DNA of 64,000 nucleotides from Alistipes sp. (GTDB lineage Bacteria > Bacteroidota > Bacteroidia > Bacteroidales > Rikenellaceae): assembly GCA_029060215.1 (NCBI GenBank), contig JAIDUK010000005.1:23186-87185 (forward strand). Direction: 5' to 3'. Both the position numbers and the translations under genes were made by a program. The notes beneath the pieces are model-generated. The model was not told the DNA's origin and did no database searches. It saw only the letters and a list, made by a program, of their open reading frames with translations. Shown piece by piece: positions 32,464 to 41,598 of the stretch. Each line of letters opens with the position of its first letter. Position 1 is the first letter of the stretch.

Positions 32464-34956
32464 ATGAACTTACCGAAAGGTCTTGCGGGTCGTCTGCTGC
32501 CTGCGGCGGCGGCCCTGCTGTTGTTTTTCATAGTCGGCGCCCTCTATTTCGCCCCCCAGTTCCGGGGCGAAGTACTGCCGCAGCACGACGTGGTCCAATA
32601 CGAAGGAATGGCCCGCGACATCACGCAGATGCGGCTGGAACGCGGCGAAGATCCCCAATGGACGGGAGGCATGTTTGGCGGAATGCCCGCCTACCTGATC
32701 AACGTAGCCTACCCGGCCCAAGCGGTGAAAGGCACCGTGGGACAGGCGACCAAAATCATCGGCACGCCGGCCGCTTTCCTCATATTCGCCATGACGGCCA
32801 TGTGGCTGATGCTGCTGATGACGGGCGGCGACCCGTGGCCCTCGATCGTCCCGGCGCTGGCCTACGGACTTTCGACCTACTTCCTGCTGATCATCGGCGC
32901 GGGACACCTCACGAAGATGTGGGCGCTGGTCTATGCCCCGCTGATGATGGGCGGCGCGTGGATGACCCTGCGGGGGAACAAATGGTACGGAGCGGCGGTC
33001 ACGGCGGTGGCGGCGTCGCTCGAAATCGGAGCCGGACACCCGCAGATCACCTACTACTTCCTGCTGGCGATGGGCGCGCTGTGGCTCAGCGACGCCATCG
33101 TAGCCCTGCGCGAAAAACGGCTGCGCGACTTCGGAATCCGCACGGCCGTTCTTGCAGCGGCAGGCATCATGGCCGTAGCGTCGAACTTCGCCCCGCTGTG
33201 GTACACCGCCCGCCACTCCAAGGAGACGATCCGCGGCGGCTCGGAACTGACCGCGGCGGACGGCGGCACGCACGGCGGTCTCGACCTCGACTACGCGACG
33301 GCATGGAGCTACGGCCGGGCCGAAACGCTGAATCTGCTGGTCCCCGACTTCATGGGCCGCGATTCGGGCACCGTATTCTCGCCCGACGGCGAAGTGGCCG
33401 CCGTGACCGACAAACTGGGGCTGCGCGGAGCGGCCCAACAACTCCCGGCCTACTGGGGCACCCAACCCTACACGGGCGGCCCGACCTACTTGGGCGCCGC
33501 GGCGGTCTTTCTGGCGGCGCTGGGGCTGGCGCTGGCCCGGGGCCGCAACAAATGGTGGATCGCGGGCATCTCGGTGCTGATGATCCTGCTGGCGTGGGGC
33601 CGCAACCTGATGGGATTCACCGAACTGGCATTCCGTCTGCTGCCGGGCTACGACAAATTCCGCACGGTGTCGATGACGCTGGTGGTGGTGCAATGGACCG
33701 TGCCGCTGCTGGGGGCGCTGGCGCTGATGCGGCTGTGGCGGGACGAGATTCCGCAGCAGCGGCTGCGGCGGAGCCTTGCGTGGGCGGCCGCAATCACGGG
33801 CGGGATCTGCCTGCTGCTGGCCGCAGCCGGAAGCGCGCTGTTCGACTTCGGGTACGACGAAAGCGCCGCCATGATGACCGAACAATACCGGCGGATCTTC
33901 GAAGCCAACGGCATGCAGACATACGTCGACCGCGGGATGGACGCCGAGTGGGGCGAAGCGACGGCTGCCGCGATGGCCGCCGAACGGGCCTCGATGATGC
34001 GCAGCGACGCATGGCGCTCGCTGCTGATGATCGTGCTGGCGGCGGGAAGCGTGGCGCTGTTCGCAAGCCGCAAAATCAACAAATACGCACTGACGGCCCT
34101 GCTGGCCGCGGTCATGATGCTCGACCTGATCCCGGTCGACCTGCGGTTCCTCTCGGCGGAAAACTTCGTGACGGCGCGGCACAACCGGGTGGTGCCGACG
34201 GCGGCCGACAAGGCGATATCGGCCGACACCGACCCGGGATACCGGGTCATCAACCTGACGGTGAGCACTTTCAACGACGCGACGACCTCCTATTTCCACC
34301 GCTCGGTGGGCGGCTACCACGGCGCCAAACTGGCCCGCTACCAAGACCTGATCGACCGCTACCTGTCGTCGCTCGACGAGGGGGTGCTCGACATGCTCAA
34401 CACGCGCTATGCCATTGTCCCGGGCCGCGAGGGGCAGCCCGAAGCCATCCGCCGCGGCACCGAATACGGAGCTGCGTGGCTGGTCGATTCGGTGGTGTGC
34501 GTACCGACGGCCCGCGCCGAAATCGACGCGCTGGGAAGCCTCGACCTGCGCACGACGGCGGTCGCATCGCCGCTTGCGCCGCAGAGCCCGTGCAGCAGCC
34601 GTCCCCCTCTCGGCACCTTCGCACCCGGAGAAATCGCCCTGACGGAATACCGGCCCAACTACCTGAAATACGAATACACGGCGGCGGGCGAAGCCGTGGC
34701 GGTATTCTCGGAAATATACTACGACCAAGGGTGGACGGCCTGCATCGACGGCCAGCCGGCCCCCTACTTCCGGGCCGACTACCTGCTGCGGGCCATGCGG
34801 CTGCCGGCGGGCGCGCACACCGTCGAATGGCGGTTCCGCGCCCCGGGCTGGGCATGGACCGAAGCCGTCACGCTGGCGGCCTCGCTGGCCATCCTGCTGG
34901 GGGCTGCGGCGGCTTTGGCCCACAGGCTCCATAACCGCAAAAAGAAAACGGAATAG
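32464..34956 (+). CDS. YfhO-like polytopic membrane protein
   Basis: The 830-residue protein has an N-terminal membrane helix, a conserved early periplasmic segment (LPQHDVVQYEGMARDITQMR) and about twelve membrane helices. A large soluble domain (about 470-790) and a final helix before the basic tail HRLHNRKKKTE complete it. This is the architecture of YfhO/GT-C-type proteins, which transfer sugars from polyprenyl-linked donors onto cell-envelope polymers. The acidic pair HDVV near residue 43 and the W-rich loop fit a GT-C catalytic loop. The acceptor is unknown. It is followed 149 bases later by ftsX. Confidence 0.8.
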   Translation: MNLPKGLAGRLLPAAAALLLFFIVGALYFAPQFRGEVLPQHDVVQYEGMARDITQMRLERGEDPQWTGGMFGGMPAYLINVAYPAQAVKGTVGQATKIIGTPAAFLIFAMTAMWLMLLMTGGDPWPSIVPALAYGLSTYFLLIIGAGHLTKMWALVYAPLMMGGAWMTLRGNKWYGAAVTAVAASLEIGAGHPQITYYFLLAMGALWLSDAIVALREKRLRDFGIRTAVLAAAGIMAVASNFAPLWYTARHSKETIRGGSELTAADGGTHGGLDLDYATAWSYGRAETLNLLVPDFMGRDSGTVFSPDGEVAAVTDKLGLRGAAQQLPAYWGTQPYTGGPTYLGAAAVFLAALGLALARGRNKWWIAGISVLMILLAWGRNLMGFTELAFRLLPGYDKFRTVSMTLVVVQWTVPLLGALALMRLWRDEIPQQRLRRSLAWAAAITGGICLLLAAAGSALFDFGYDESAAMMTEQYRRIFEANGMQTYVDRGMDAEWGEATAAAMAAERASMMRSDAWRSLLMIVLAAGSVALFASRKINKYALTALLAAVMMLDLIPVDLRFLSAENFVTARHNRVVPTAADKAISADTDPGYRVINLTVSTFNDATTSYFHRSVGGYHGAKLARYQDLIDRYLSSLDEGVLDMLNTRYAIVPGREGQPEAIRRGTEYGAAWLVDSVVCVPTARAEIDALGSLDLRTTAVASPLAPQSPCSSRPPLGTFAPGEIALTEYRPNYLKYEYTAAGEAVAVFSEIYYDQGWTACIDGQPAPYFRADYLLRAMRLPAGAHTVEWRFRAPGWAWTEAVTLAASLAILLGAAAALAHRLHNRKKKTE

Positions 34957-35105
34957 ACAACCAAGGGCCGCCCGGAAATCCGCCCGCCGCCGAAACGAAC
35001 GGCGCAGCGGATTCCGGCCACCGAACGGAAGCGGACACCGATGGGTCCGCGACCGGCTCGGGGCGACAGGCAGCCCGCAAAGAAGCCGCCAATGCGGCAA
35101 AAGGG

Positions 35106-35990
35106 ATGAAAGACGACAAACGACTCAAGCGCAAGGTCCGCAACTCCTACTTCGTCTCGACGGTGAGCATCGCGCTGGTGCTCTTCCTGCTGGGCTCGGT
35201 GGGCTACCTGATGCTGGCCGCCATGAAGATGGCGCAGGAACTGCAATCGGGCATTCAGGTGTCGGTGGAACTGCGAAAAGGGCTCAGCGACAAACAACGG
35301 GAGGAGATCCGGCGCCAGCTTGCCGACGAAGAACTGGTGGCGCAAATCGCCTACCTCTCCAAGGAAGAGAAACTCGAAGATCAGGAATTCCGCCGGATGT
35401 TCGGGGGCAGCTTCGAGGAGATATTGGACGAAAACCCGCTGCTCGACTCCTACGAACTGACGCTGACCGCCCGCTCGGCCGACAAGGAACTCATCGGCGC
35501 TTTCATCGACGGTGTCGGGCGGCTGAAAGGGGTGGCCCATGTGAGCTACCCCGCCCTGCTGGCCGAACGGCTCCACGCCACCGTAGGCAAGATCCGCTTC
35601 GTACTGCTGCTTTTCGGCGGAGCGCTGCTGGTCATCTCGCTGATCCTGCTGAGCAACACCATCCGGCTGGCGATCTACTCGAAACGCTACCAGATCAACA
35701 CCATGAAGCTGGTCGGGGCGACCAAGTGGTTCATCATGAAACCCTTTCTGGCCAGCAGCATCACGCAGGGCATACTGGCCGGGACGATGGCCTCGCTACT
35801 CTTCGCGCTGGCCGCCTACGGGCTCAACGAAGCGGTGCCCGAACTGCAAACGCTGGCCGAAGCCAGACGCACGGGCCTCTACCTTTTCGGCGCCATGATG
35901 GGCGGCGGAATCGTCATCTCGGGGCTCTTCACATGGGCCGCCCTCAACAAATTCGTCAACATGAAATCGAACAAAATCTACCTGTACTGA
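35106..35990 (+). CDS. ftsX: Cell-division permease-like protein FtsX
   Basis: FtsX with the ATPase FtsE controls peptidoglycan hydrolases at the septum. The 294-residue protein has the typical layout: a basic cytoplasmic start, helix 1 (VSTVSIALVLFLLGSVGYLM), an extracellular domain of about 130 residues, then three helices with the FtsX-domain motif LSNTIRLAIYSKRYQINTMK and LVGATKWFI. ftsE is not next to it, which is common in Bacteroidetes. It heads the conserved string ftsX-DUF3098-uppP-truB-queA, with 1 base to the next gene. Confidence 0.94.
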   Translation: MKDDKRLKRKVRNSYFVSTVSIALVLFLLGSVGYLMLAAMKMAQELQSGIQVSVELRKGLSDKQREEIRRQLADEELVAQIAYLSKEEKLEDQEFRRMFGGSFEEILDENPLLDSYELTLTARSADKELIGAFIDGVGRLKGVAHVSYPALLAERLHATVGKIRFVLLLFGGALLVISLILLSNTIRLAIYSKRYQINTMKLVGATKWFIMKPFLASSITQGILAGTMASLLFALAAYGLNEAVPELQTLAEARRTGLYLFGAMMGGGIVISGLFTWAALNKFVNMKSNKIYLY

Positions 35991-35991
35991 C

Positions 35992-36237
35992 ATGAAACAG
36001 CCGAACGACACTCCCGAAAATCCGCGGATGCCGCTGACGCGCCGCAACTACATCCTGCTGGCCGCGGGCTTCGCCCTCGTAGTGCTGGGCTTCGTCCTGA
36101 TGGCCGGAGGCGGCAGCGACTCGCCCGACGAATTCAACTACGCCATGTTCTCGTGGCGCCGCATCACGCTGGCCCCGACCCTCGTGATCGGCGGTTTCGC
36201 CGTGGAGATATGGGCCATCCTGAAACGCTGGGAATAG
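35992..36237 (+). CDS. DUF3098 small membrane protein
   Basis: The 81-residue protein has a short polar start (MPLTRRNYILLAAG), one membrane helix, a loop with SDSPDEFNYAMFSWRRITLA, and a second helix ending in VEIWAILKRWE. It belongs to DUF3098, a two-helix family found almost only between ftsX and uppP in Bacteroidetes, as here. The gaps are 1 and 4 bases. The position suggests a role with FtsX or undecaprenyl-phosphate recycling, but there is no catalytic motif. Confidence 0.9.
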   Translation: MKQPNDTPENPRMPLTRRNYILLAAGFALVVLGFVLMAGGGSDSPDEFNYAMFSWRRITLAPTLVIGGFAVEIWAILKRWE

Positions 36238-36241
36238 AGAC

Positions 36242-37033
36242 ATGGACACACTGCAAGCCATCCTGCTGGGCATCGTACAGGGCATCACCGAGTTTCTGCC
36301 CGTATCGAGCAGCGGGCATCTCCAGCTCGCCAAGGAACTCCTCGGCGTGGAGATCGAAGAAAACCTCACCTTCGACGTCACGCTGCACGCCGCCACGGTG
36401 CTGAGCACCATCGTGGTGCTGTGGAGCGAAGTGCGCCGGCTGTTCTGCGGGCTCTTCTCGCGGCGCTTCAACGCCGAACAGGCCTACGTACTCAAGCTGG
36501 CGCTCTCGATGATTCCGATCGGCATCGTCGGCTTCGCGTTCAAGGAGCGCATCGACGCCATGCTCGGAGCTCCGTGGATATTGGCCGTCGTAGGCGCCAT
36601 GCTGCTGCTGACGGCCGCTCTGCTGGCATTCGCCGACTATGCCCGCCCGCGGCAAAAAGAGACCATCTCCTATCGCGACGCCTTCATCATAGGCATCGCG
36701 CAGGCCTGCGCCGCCATGCCGGGTCTCTCGCGCTCGGGCTCGACCATCGCCACGGGACTGCTGCTGGGCAACAAGAAAACCGCCGTGGCGCAATTCTCCT
36801 TTCTGATGGTGCTGGCGCCGATCTTGGGCGAGACCCTGCTCGAAATCGTCTCGGGCGAACTGACCGCAGGGGTGGCCGCCGGGCCGCTGCTGGCCGGATT
36901 CGCCGCCGCATTCGTCACGGGCTGTCTGGCCTGCCGCTTCATGATAGGAATCGTCGGACGCGGCCGCCTGATCTGGTTCGCCCTCTATTGCGCGGCGGCG
37001 GGAATCGTCTCCATCATCAGCTGCTTCGTATGA
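36242..37033 (+). CDS. uppP: Undecaprenyl-diphosphatase
   Basis: UppP (BacA) recycles undecaprenyl diphosphate to the monophosphate carrier for peptidoglycan and other glycans, and gives bacitracin tolerance. The 263-residue protein has eight hydrophobic segments and the two conserved motifs: VQGITEFLPVSSSGHLQLAK near the N-terminus and AAMPGLSRSGSTIATGLLLG in the middle. Its stop overlaps the ATG of truB (ATGA). It works in the same lipid-carrier cycle as the MurG encoded at 53549-54661. Confidence 0.96.
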   Translation: MDTLQAILLGIVQGITEFLPVSSSGHLQLAKELLGVEIEENLTFDVTLHAATVLSTIVVLWSEVRRLFCGLFSRRFNAEQAYVLKLALSMIPIGIVGFAFKERIDAMLGAPWILAVVGAMLLLTAALLAFADYARPRQKETISYRDAFIIGIAQACAAMPGLSRSGSTIATGLLLGNKKTAVAQFSFLMVLAPILGETLLEIVSGELTAGVAAGPLLAGFAAAFVTGCLACRFMIGIVGRGRLIWFALYCAAAGIVSIISCFV

Positions 37034-37758
37034 CCCAAGAACAATCCGACCTCAGAGGCCTCAACTTCGAAGAGGGCTACATAGCCGTCGTGGACAAACC
37101 GCTGGAATGGACCTCGACCGACGTGGTGCGCAAGCTCAAGTTCGCCCTGCGCAAACTGGGCTACGCACGCATCAAGATCGGCCATGCCGGAACCCTCGAC
37201 CCGCTGGCCACGGGCATCCTGCTGGTCTGCATCGGCCGTGCGACCAAGCTGGTCGAAGCCCTGCAAAGCGAGGAAAAGGAGTATGTGGCCGACGTGATGC
37301 TGGGAGCCACGACCCCGAGCTACGACTTGGAACACCCGGTCGACCGGACCTATCCCTATGAACACATCACGCGCGAAGGGGTGCTCGAAGCGCTCCGCTC
37401 GCTGGAAGGCGAACGCCTGCAAACGCCGCCCCTCTTTTCGGCCAAGAAAATCGACGGCATGCGCGCCTACGAACTGGCCCGAGCGGGCGAGACCGTGCAG
37501 ACGGTCGAACTGAGGCAGGCGCAGATCAACATCTACGAAATCGAGCTGCTGGAATACGCCCTGCCGCGCATCCGCATCCGGGTGAGGTGCAGCAAGGGGA
37601 CCTACATCCGCTCGCTGGCCCGCGAAATCGGCGAAGCGCTCGGAAGCGGCGCCCACCTGACCTCGCTGCGCCGCACGCGCAGCGGCGGATTCACGACCGA
37701 ACAGGCATGGCAGCTGGAAGGGCTGCTGGAAAAATTGCGGGAGCTCGAAACAAAATGA
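37030..37758 (+). CDS. truB: tRNA pseudouridine(55) synthase
   Basis: TruB isomerises U55 in the T-loop of tRNA and assists tRNA folding. The 242-residue protein has the catalytic segment KIGHAGTLDPLATGILLVCI with Asp57, then QTPPLFSAKKIDGMRAYE and the C-terminal CSKGTYIRSLAREIG motif. It lacks the extra C-terminal PUA-like part found in longer homologues. The start codon overlaps the uppP stop, so translation is coupled. Confidence 0.95.
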   Translation: MTQEQSDLRGLNFEEGYIAVVDKPLEWTSTDVVRKLKFALRKLGYARIKIGHAGTLDPLATGILLVCIGRATKLVEALQSEEKEYVADVMLGATTPSYDLEHPVDRTYPYEHITREGVLEALRSLEGERLQTPPLFSAKKIDGMRAYELARAGETVQTVELRQAQINIYEIELLEYALPRIRIRVRCSKGTYIRSLAREIGEALGSGAHLTSLRRTRSGGFTTEQAWQLEGLLEKLRELETK

Positions 37759-37859
37759 ACGTTTCTGCGTATTAAGATTAATTATACGCGGCTATTTCGC
37801 GCCGAACCGGGGTCGTCCGAACCCCGCCGAAGCCGGGAAACCGCCTAACCCACTCCAAC

Positions 37860-38909
37860 ATGAAATTATCGCAATACGGCTACGAATTCGCCCCCGAGAT
37901 GCTGGCCCACCACCCGGCCGACAACCGCGACGAATCGCGCCTGATGGTGATCGACCGGGCCAAGGGGACGATCGAACACCGCATTTTCAAGGACATCCTC
38001 GACTATTTCGACGAGAAAGACCTCTTCGTATTCAACGACACGAAGGTCTTCCCGGCGCGTCTCTACGGCAACAAGGAGAAGACCGGCGCCGAGATCGAAA
38101 TCTTCCTGCTGCGCGAGCTCAACCGCGAACTGCGGCTGTGGGACGTGCTGGTCGACCCGGCCCGCAAGATCCGCATCGGCAACAAACTCTACTTCGGCGA
38201 CGACGATCTGCTGGTGGCCGAGGTGATCGACAACACCACCTCGCGCGGGCGGACCCTGCGTTTCCTGTTCGACGGCAGCTACGAAGAATTCAAACAAGCT
38301 CTCTTCGCGCTGGGCGAGACCCCGCTGCCCAAGTGGGTGCGCGAGAAGGTCGAACCCGAGGACGCCGAGCGCTACCAGACCATCTTCGCGGCCAAGGAAG
38401 GCGCCGTGGCGGCCCCGACAGCGGGCATGCACTTCTCCAAACACCTGATGAAACGCATGGAGATCAAGGGCGTCGACCGCACGTTCGTCACTCTGCACGT
38501 AGGACTGGGCAACTTCCGCACGGTCGACGTGGAAGACCTCTCGAAACACAAGATGGACTCCGAGCAATTCATCGTCGACGACGAAACGGCCGCAACGGTC
38601 AACGCCGCCAAACGCGACGGCCGCAAGATCGTGGCCATCGGCACGACGGTGATGCGGACCCTCGAAACGGCCGTCTCGACGGGCGGGATGATCAAACCCA
38701 TGGAAGGTTGGACCAACAAATTCATCTTCGCGCCCTACGATTTCTCGGTGGCCGACGCGATGGTGACCAACCTGCATCTGCCCTACTCCACGCAGCTGAT
38801 GATGGTGGCGGCGTTCGGTGGCTACGAAACGGTCATGAACGCCTACAAGATCGCCCGCGAAGAAGGCTACCGCTTCGGAACCTACGGCGACGCGATGCTG
38901 ATTCTGTAA
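37860..38909 (+). CDS. queA: S-adenosylmethionine:tRNA ribosyltransferase-isomerase
   Basis: QueA transfers the ribosyl part of SAM to preQ1-tRNA, forming epoxyqueuosine in the tRNA wobble position. The 349-residue protein has the family's conserved stretches: [16 protein letters not shown] at the start, [28 protein letters not shown], and [20 protein letters not shown]. It is the last gene of the ftsX string, 101 bases after truB. That gap includes a hairpin (37767-37789) but no recognisable preQ1 riboswitch or promoter. Confidence 0.95.
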   Translation: MKLSQYGYEFAPEMLAHHPADNRDESRLMVIDRAKGTIEHRIFKDILDYFDEKDLFVFNDTKVFPARLYGNKEKTGAEIEIFLLRELNRELRLWDVLVDPARKIRIGNKLYFGDDDLLVAEVIDNTTSRGRTLRFLFDGSYEEFKQALFALGETPLPKWVREKVEPEDAERYQTIFAAKEGAVAAPTAGMHFSKHLMKRMEIKGVDRTFVTLHVGLGNFRTVDVEDLSKHKMDSEQFIVDDETAATVNAAKRDGRKIVAIGTTVMRTLETAVSTGGMIKPMEGWTNKFIFAPYDFSVADAMVTNLHLPYSTQLMMVAAFGGYETVMNAYKIAREEGYRFGTYGDAMLIL

Positions 38910-38956
38910 AATCCGCAGCCCGGACTTCGTTCCGGAGGGCCCCGCCGGGCCATGCG

Positions 38957-39075
38957 CAAATAAATTCGGTATTACGCTCGGCTTATTCGCAGCTTCGGCT
39001 TGGCCGAAGATACTTCGCCTCGGTAAAAAATCGGATGAATTCGTTTTTTTGCTTCCAGCTTAATTCGTATCTTTG
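38957..39075 (+). repeat. Promoter-associated dispersed repeat before the GT5-like gene
   Basis: It begins with CAAATAAATTCGGTATT (38957-38973), close to a motif at the surE promoter. It continues with GCTTATTCG (38981-38989) and GCCGAAGATACT (39003-39014), both shared with the tandem repeat at 32341-32429, and ends in TTCGTATCTTTG. Confidence 0.65.
39048..39075 (+). promoter_or_regulatory. Promoter of the GT5-like/DUF4270 pair
   Basis: TATCTTTG at 39068-39075 is an exact -7 box. TTTG at 39048-39051 is 16 bases upstream, shorter than the usual 19-21. The start codon is 33 bases downstream. Confidence 0.55.
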
Positions 39076-39108
39076 CAACGAGAGTCGACCCCCTAAAAAC
39101 CACGGATC

Positions 39109-39915
39109 ATGGCAAGCAAGATTCTGTACGTCTGTCAACAGATAGCACCCTATCTTCCCGAAACGGAAGCCTCCAAGCTGTGCCGTTCGCTGGTGCAAGC
39201 CATGCAGGAGCGCGGCAACGAGATCCGCACGTTCATGCCCCGCTACGGGTGCATCAACGAACGGCGCCACCAGCTGCACGAAGTCATCCGCCTGTCGGGC
39301 ATGAACCTCATCATCGACGACAACGACCACCAGCTCATCATCAAGGTGGCGTCGATCCCGGCCGCCCGCGTCCAGATCTACTTCATCGACAACGACGACT
39401 ATTTCTCGCGCAAGGCCGTGCTGCACGACGCCGAAGGGCGCGAATTCGCCGACAACGACGAGCGGGCCATCTTCTTCGCGCGCGGCGTGCTGGAGACGGT
39501 CAAGAAACTGCGCTGGTCGCCGACGGTGGTCCACTGCCACGGGTGGTTCGCGGGCGTGGCTCCGGTCTATCTGAAGAAGGTGTTCGCCGACGACCCCATT
39601 TTCCGCGACGTGAAGGTCGTCGTCTCGCTCTACGACGACGGTTTCCCGGGCCAGTTGGACAAGGATTTCGGCCTCAAGATCGCAGGCGAGGGGGTGCAGG
39701 ACAAAAATCTTTCGCTTCTGCGCACTCCGTCATACGAAAATCTCTGCCGCTTCGTTATGGAATATGCCGACGGTATCATCGCGGCATCGCCCGAGGTCGA
39801 CGCCAAGGTGCTGGAGCTCGCCCGACGCAGCGGCAAGCCCATGTTCGAATACCGCTCGCCCGACGAAGAAGGATTTTTCGATAATTACAACCGATTCTAT
39901 GAAGATATTCAATAG
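39109..39915 (+). CDS. Glycogen/starch synthase N-domain-like protein (GT5-type, single domain)
   Basis: The 268-residue protein resembles only the N-terminal Rossmann half of glycogen synthase: MASKILYVCQQIAPYLPETE, EIRTFMPRYGCINERRH, a segment with FARGVLETVKKLRWSPTVVH, and HCHGWFAGVAPVYLKK. The donor-binding KxGGL motif is replaced (LPETEASKL) and the entire C-terminal GT-B domain is absent, so it is unlikely to be an active glycosyltransferase. In Bacteroidetes this short form is often annotated as glycogen/starch synthase and is found beside a DUF4270 gene, as here with a 17-base overlap. A regulatory or binding role is possible. Confidence 0.82.
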   Translation: MASKILYVCQQIAPYLPETEASKLCRSLVQAMQERGNEIRTFMPRYGCINERRHQLHEVIRLSGMNLIIDDNDHQLIIKVASIPAARVQIYFIDNDDYFSRKAVLHDAEGREFADNDERAIFFARGVLETVKKLRWSPTVVHCHGWFAGVAPVYLKKVFADDPIFRDVKVVVSLYDDGFPGQLDKDFGLKIAGEGVQDKNLSLLRTPSYENLCRFVMEYADGIIAASPEVDAKVLELARRSGKPMFEYRSPDEEGFFDNYNRFYEDIQ

Positions 39916-41518
39916 CTTCCTCCGCTCCGCAGAGGTCCGGACGTTCGCGCTGCTGGCCGCACTGACCGCCGCACCGGCCGCCTGCACCACGGTGGACGAT
40001 TCGCTGGGCTCGAACCTCGTGCCGGACAACCAGCAGATGCTGGCTGGCTACACGACTCTGCCCCGCAAGGGCGCGAAGGCCGCACGCTATGTCGAGACCC
40101 GGCTGTTCCAGAGAGATTCGATCATCTCCTCGAATCTGGGCTACGGATACATGGGGTCGGAATGCAACGACACGCTGGGCGTACGTACGGCCGGCTTCCT
40201 CACGCAGTTCCTCGACGACATGGACGGCTCGTTCTACCCGGGCATCTTCGGCTACCGGCCTTTCACCGATTCGGCACGGCTGCAACTCTCGTTCGCCCAA
40301 TACGGCGCCGACACGCTGACCCCGCAGGACTACTGCATCTACGAAATCACAAGCAACGACTATCTGGACGACTGCACGGCCGACACGGTGTTCTACCTGA
40401 ATTTCGACCCCGCGAAGTTCGTGAGCGAGAAGCCGTTGTTCAAGTTCAAGTTCCCCGACGGCAAGTACTCGGGACCGTCGTCGTCCTACGTCCGGCTGGA
40501 GATCACCGACGAGGGCGAACATTTCATCGGGCGGCTCATGCTGCAAGAGGGTACTTATAAAGACCAATATTCGATCTACACCACGACGGATAGTCTTCCC
40601 CAGTGGCTCGAGGAGTTCAAGGGGCTCTACATCCGCCCCGCAAACGACCAGACCGCCAAGGGCAAGGGTTCGATCTACGCCACGACGCTTTCGAGTTCGG
40701 CCCTGCTCATCTACGGCCGCAACCGCGTCGAGGAAGACCCCTCACTGATTCAGGACACCCTCAAGTTGCGCTACGTCTTCTATCATACGGGATCCGACAA
40801 GTATGGCAACGTCTCGATCAACACCATGCAGCGCAACTACGCCCAAGGCAGCATGATCAACCCGGCCAATATCAAAGAGGAGGCCCCCGAGCTCGACAAC
40901 CGGCTCATGATCGAGGGCATGGGCGGCGTAGTGACCCAAATCACCTTCGCCCAACCGTTCTTCGACGAGTTGCAAAACATCATCGACGAGGCCGACAGCA
41001 ACGGGCAGAACTACTCGACGCTGGCTTTCAGCCAAGTGCGCATGTCGTTCTACTTCTCCGGAAGCAACTACGATCCCCTGATGATCGAGCCGGAGAATCC
41101 GGGCAGCCTGATCGCCGAAATGGACCTCGCGCCCCAGCGCATCGGGCTCTACACCGACTACAAGACGCTGACGCCCATTGCGGACTACAACTACACGCTC
41201 GAACAGAACAACTCCAGCTACACGTCGTACTACGACGGATACATCAAGCGCAGCCGCGGATGCTACACCATGGACATCACGAGCTACGCACAGACGCTTT
41301 GGAACAGCTATCTGGCCGAGCGCAAGGCCGCGGAAGCGGAAAACCGCGCTGTCGACCTCGACAACGTGAAGAACCGCACCATCTACGCCGCTCCCGAAGC
41401 CTACGGACTCTACACCTCGGCCTTCGGCGTGTTGCAGGGCATGGCTTCCGAAGAGGGCGACGCCACGCAGAACAACGCTCCGATCCGTTTTGAAATCGCA
41501 TACAACCTTATCAAATAG
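39899..41518 (+). CDS. DUF4270 family exported protein
   Basis: The 539-residue protein starts at MKIFNSFLRSAEVRT and has a signal ending in LTAAPAACTTVDDS, with Cys29 as a possible lipidation site. The rest matches DUF4270, a Bacteroidetes family of large surface or periplasmic proteins. Segments include SLGSNLVPDNQQMLAGYTT, RDSIISSNLGYGYMGSECND and a C-terminal block with SAFGVLQGMASEEG. It overlaps the preceding GT5-like gene by 17 bases in another frame, so their expression is linked. The function is unknown; an envelope or storage-glycan connection is speculation. Confidence 0.82.
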   Translation: MKIFNSFLRSAEVRTFALLAALTAAPAACTTVDDSLGSNLVPDNQQMLAGYTTLPRKGAKAARYVETRLFQRDSIISSNLGYGYMGSECNDTLGVRTAGFLTQFLDDMDGSFYPGIFGYRPFTDSARLQLSFAQYGADTLTPQDYCIYEITSNDYLDDCTADTVFYLNFDPAKFVSEKPLFKFKFPDGKYSGPSSSYVRLEITDEGEHFIGRLMLQEGTYKDQYSIYTTTDSLPQWLEEFKGLYIRPANDQTAKGKGSIYATTLSSSALLIYGRNRVEEDPSLIQDTLKLRYVFYHTGSDKYGNVSINTMQRNYAQGSMINPANIKEEAPELDNRLMIEGMGGVVTQITFAQPFFDELQNIIDEADSNGQNYSTLAFSQVRMSFYFSGSNYDPLMIEPENPGSLIAEMDLAPQRIGLYTDYKTLTPIADYNYTLEQNNSSYTSYYDGYIKRSRGCYTMDITSYAQTLWNSYLAERKAAEAENRAVDLDNVKNRTIYAAPEAYGLYTSAFGVLQGMASEEGDATQNNAPIRFEIAYNLIK

Positions 41519-41540
41519 CAGAATCGGCATCCGCCATGCG

Positions 41541-41566
41541 AACCTAAGTCTTCCCGCTTAGGTTTT
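41541..41566 (+). terminator. Terminator-like hairpin before topA
   Basis: AACCTAAG (41541-41548) pairs with CTTAGGTT (41557-41564) and two more T follow. Flanking ATGCG/CGCAT extends the pairing with a bulge. The T-run is short. Confidence 0.5.
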
Positions 41567-41598
41567 CGCATTTCAGAGAAGCCATACACTCCCGTACC

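Noticed and set aside
37759..37859. Possible preQ1 riboswitch in front of queA
   Set aside because: The gap has a small hairpin, but no C-rich pseudoknot loop or A-rich tail of the known preQ1 classes could be found.
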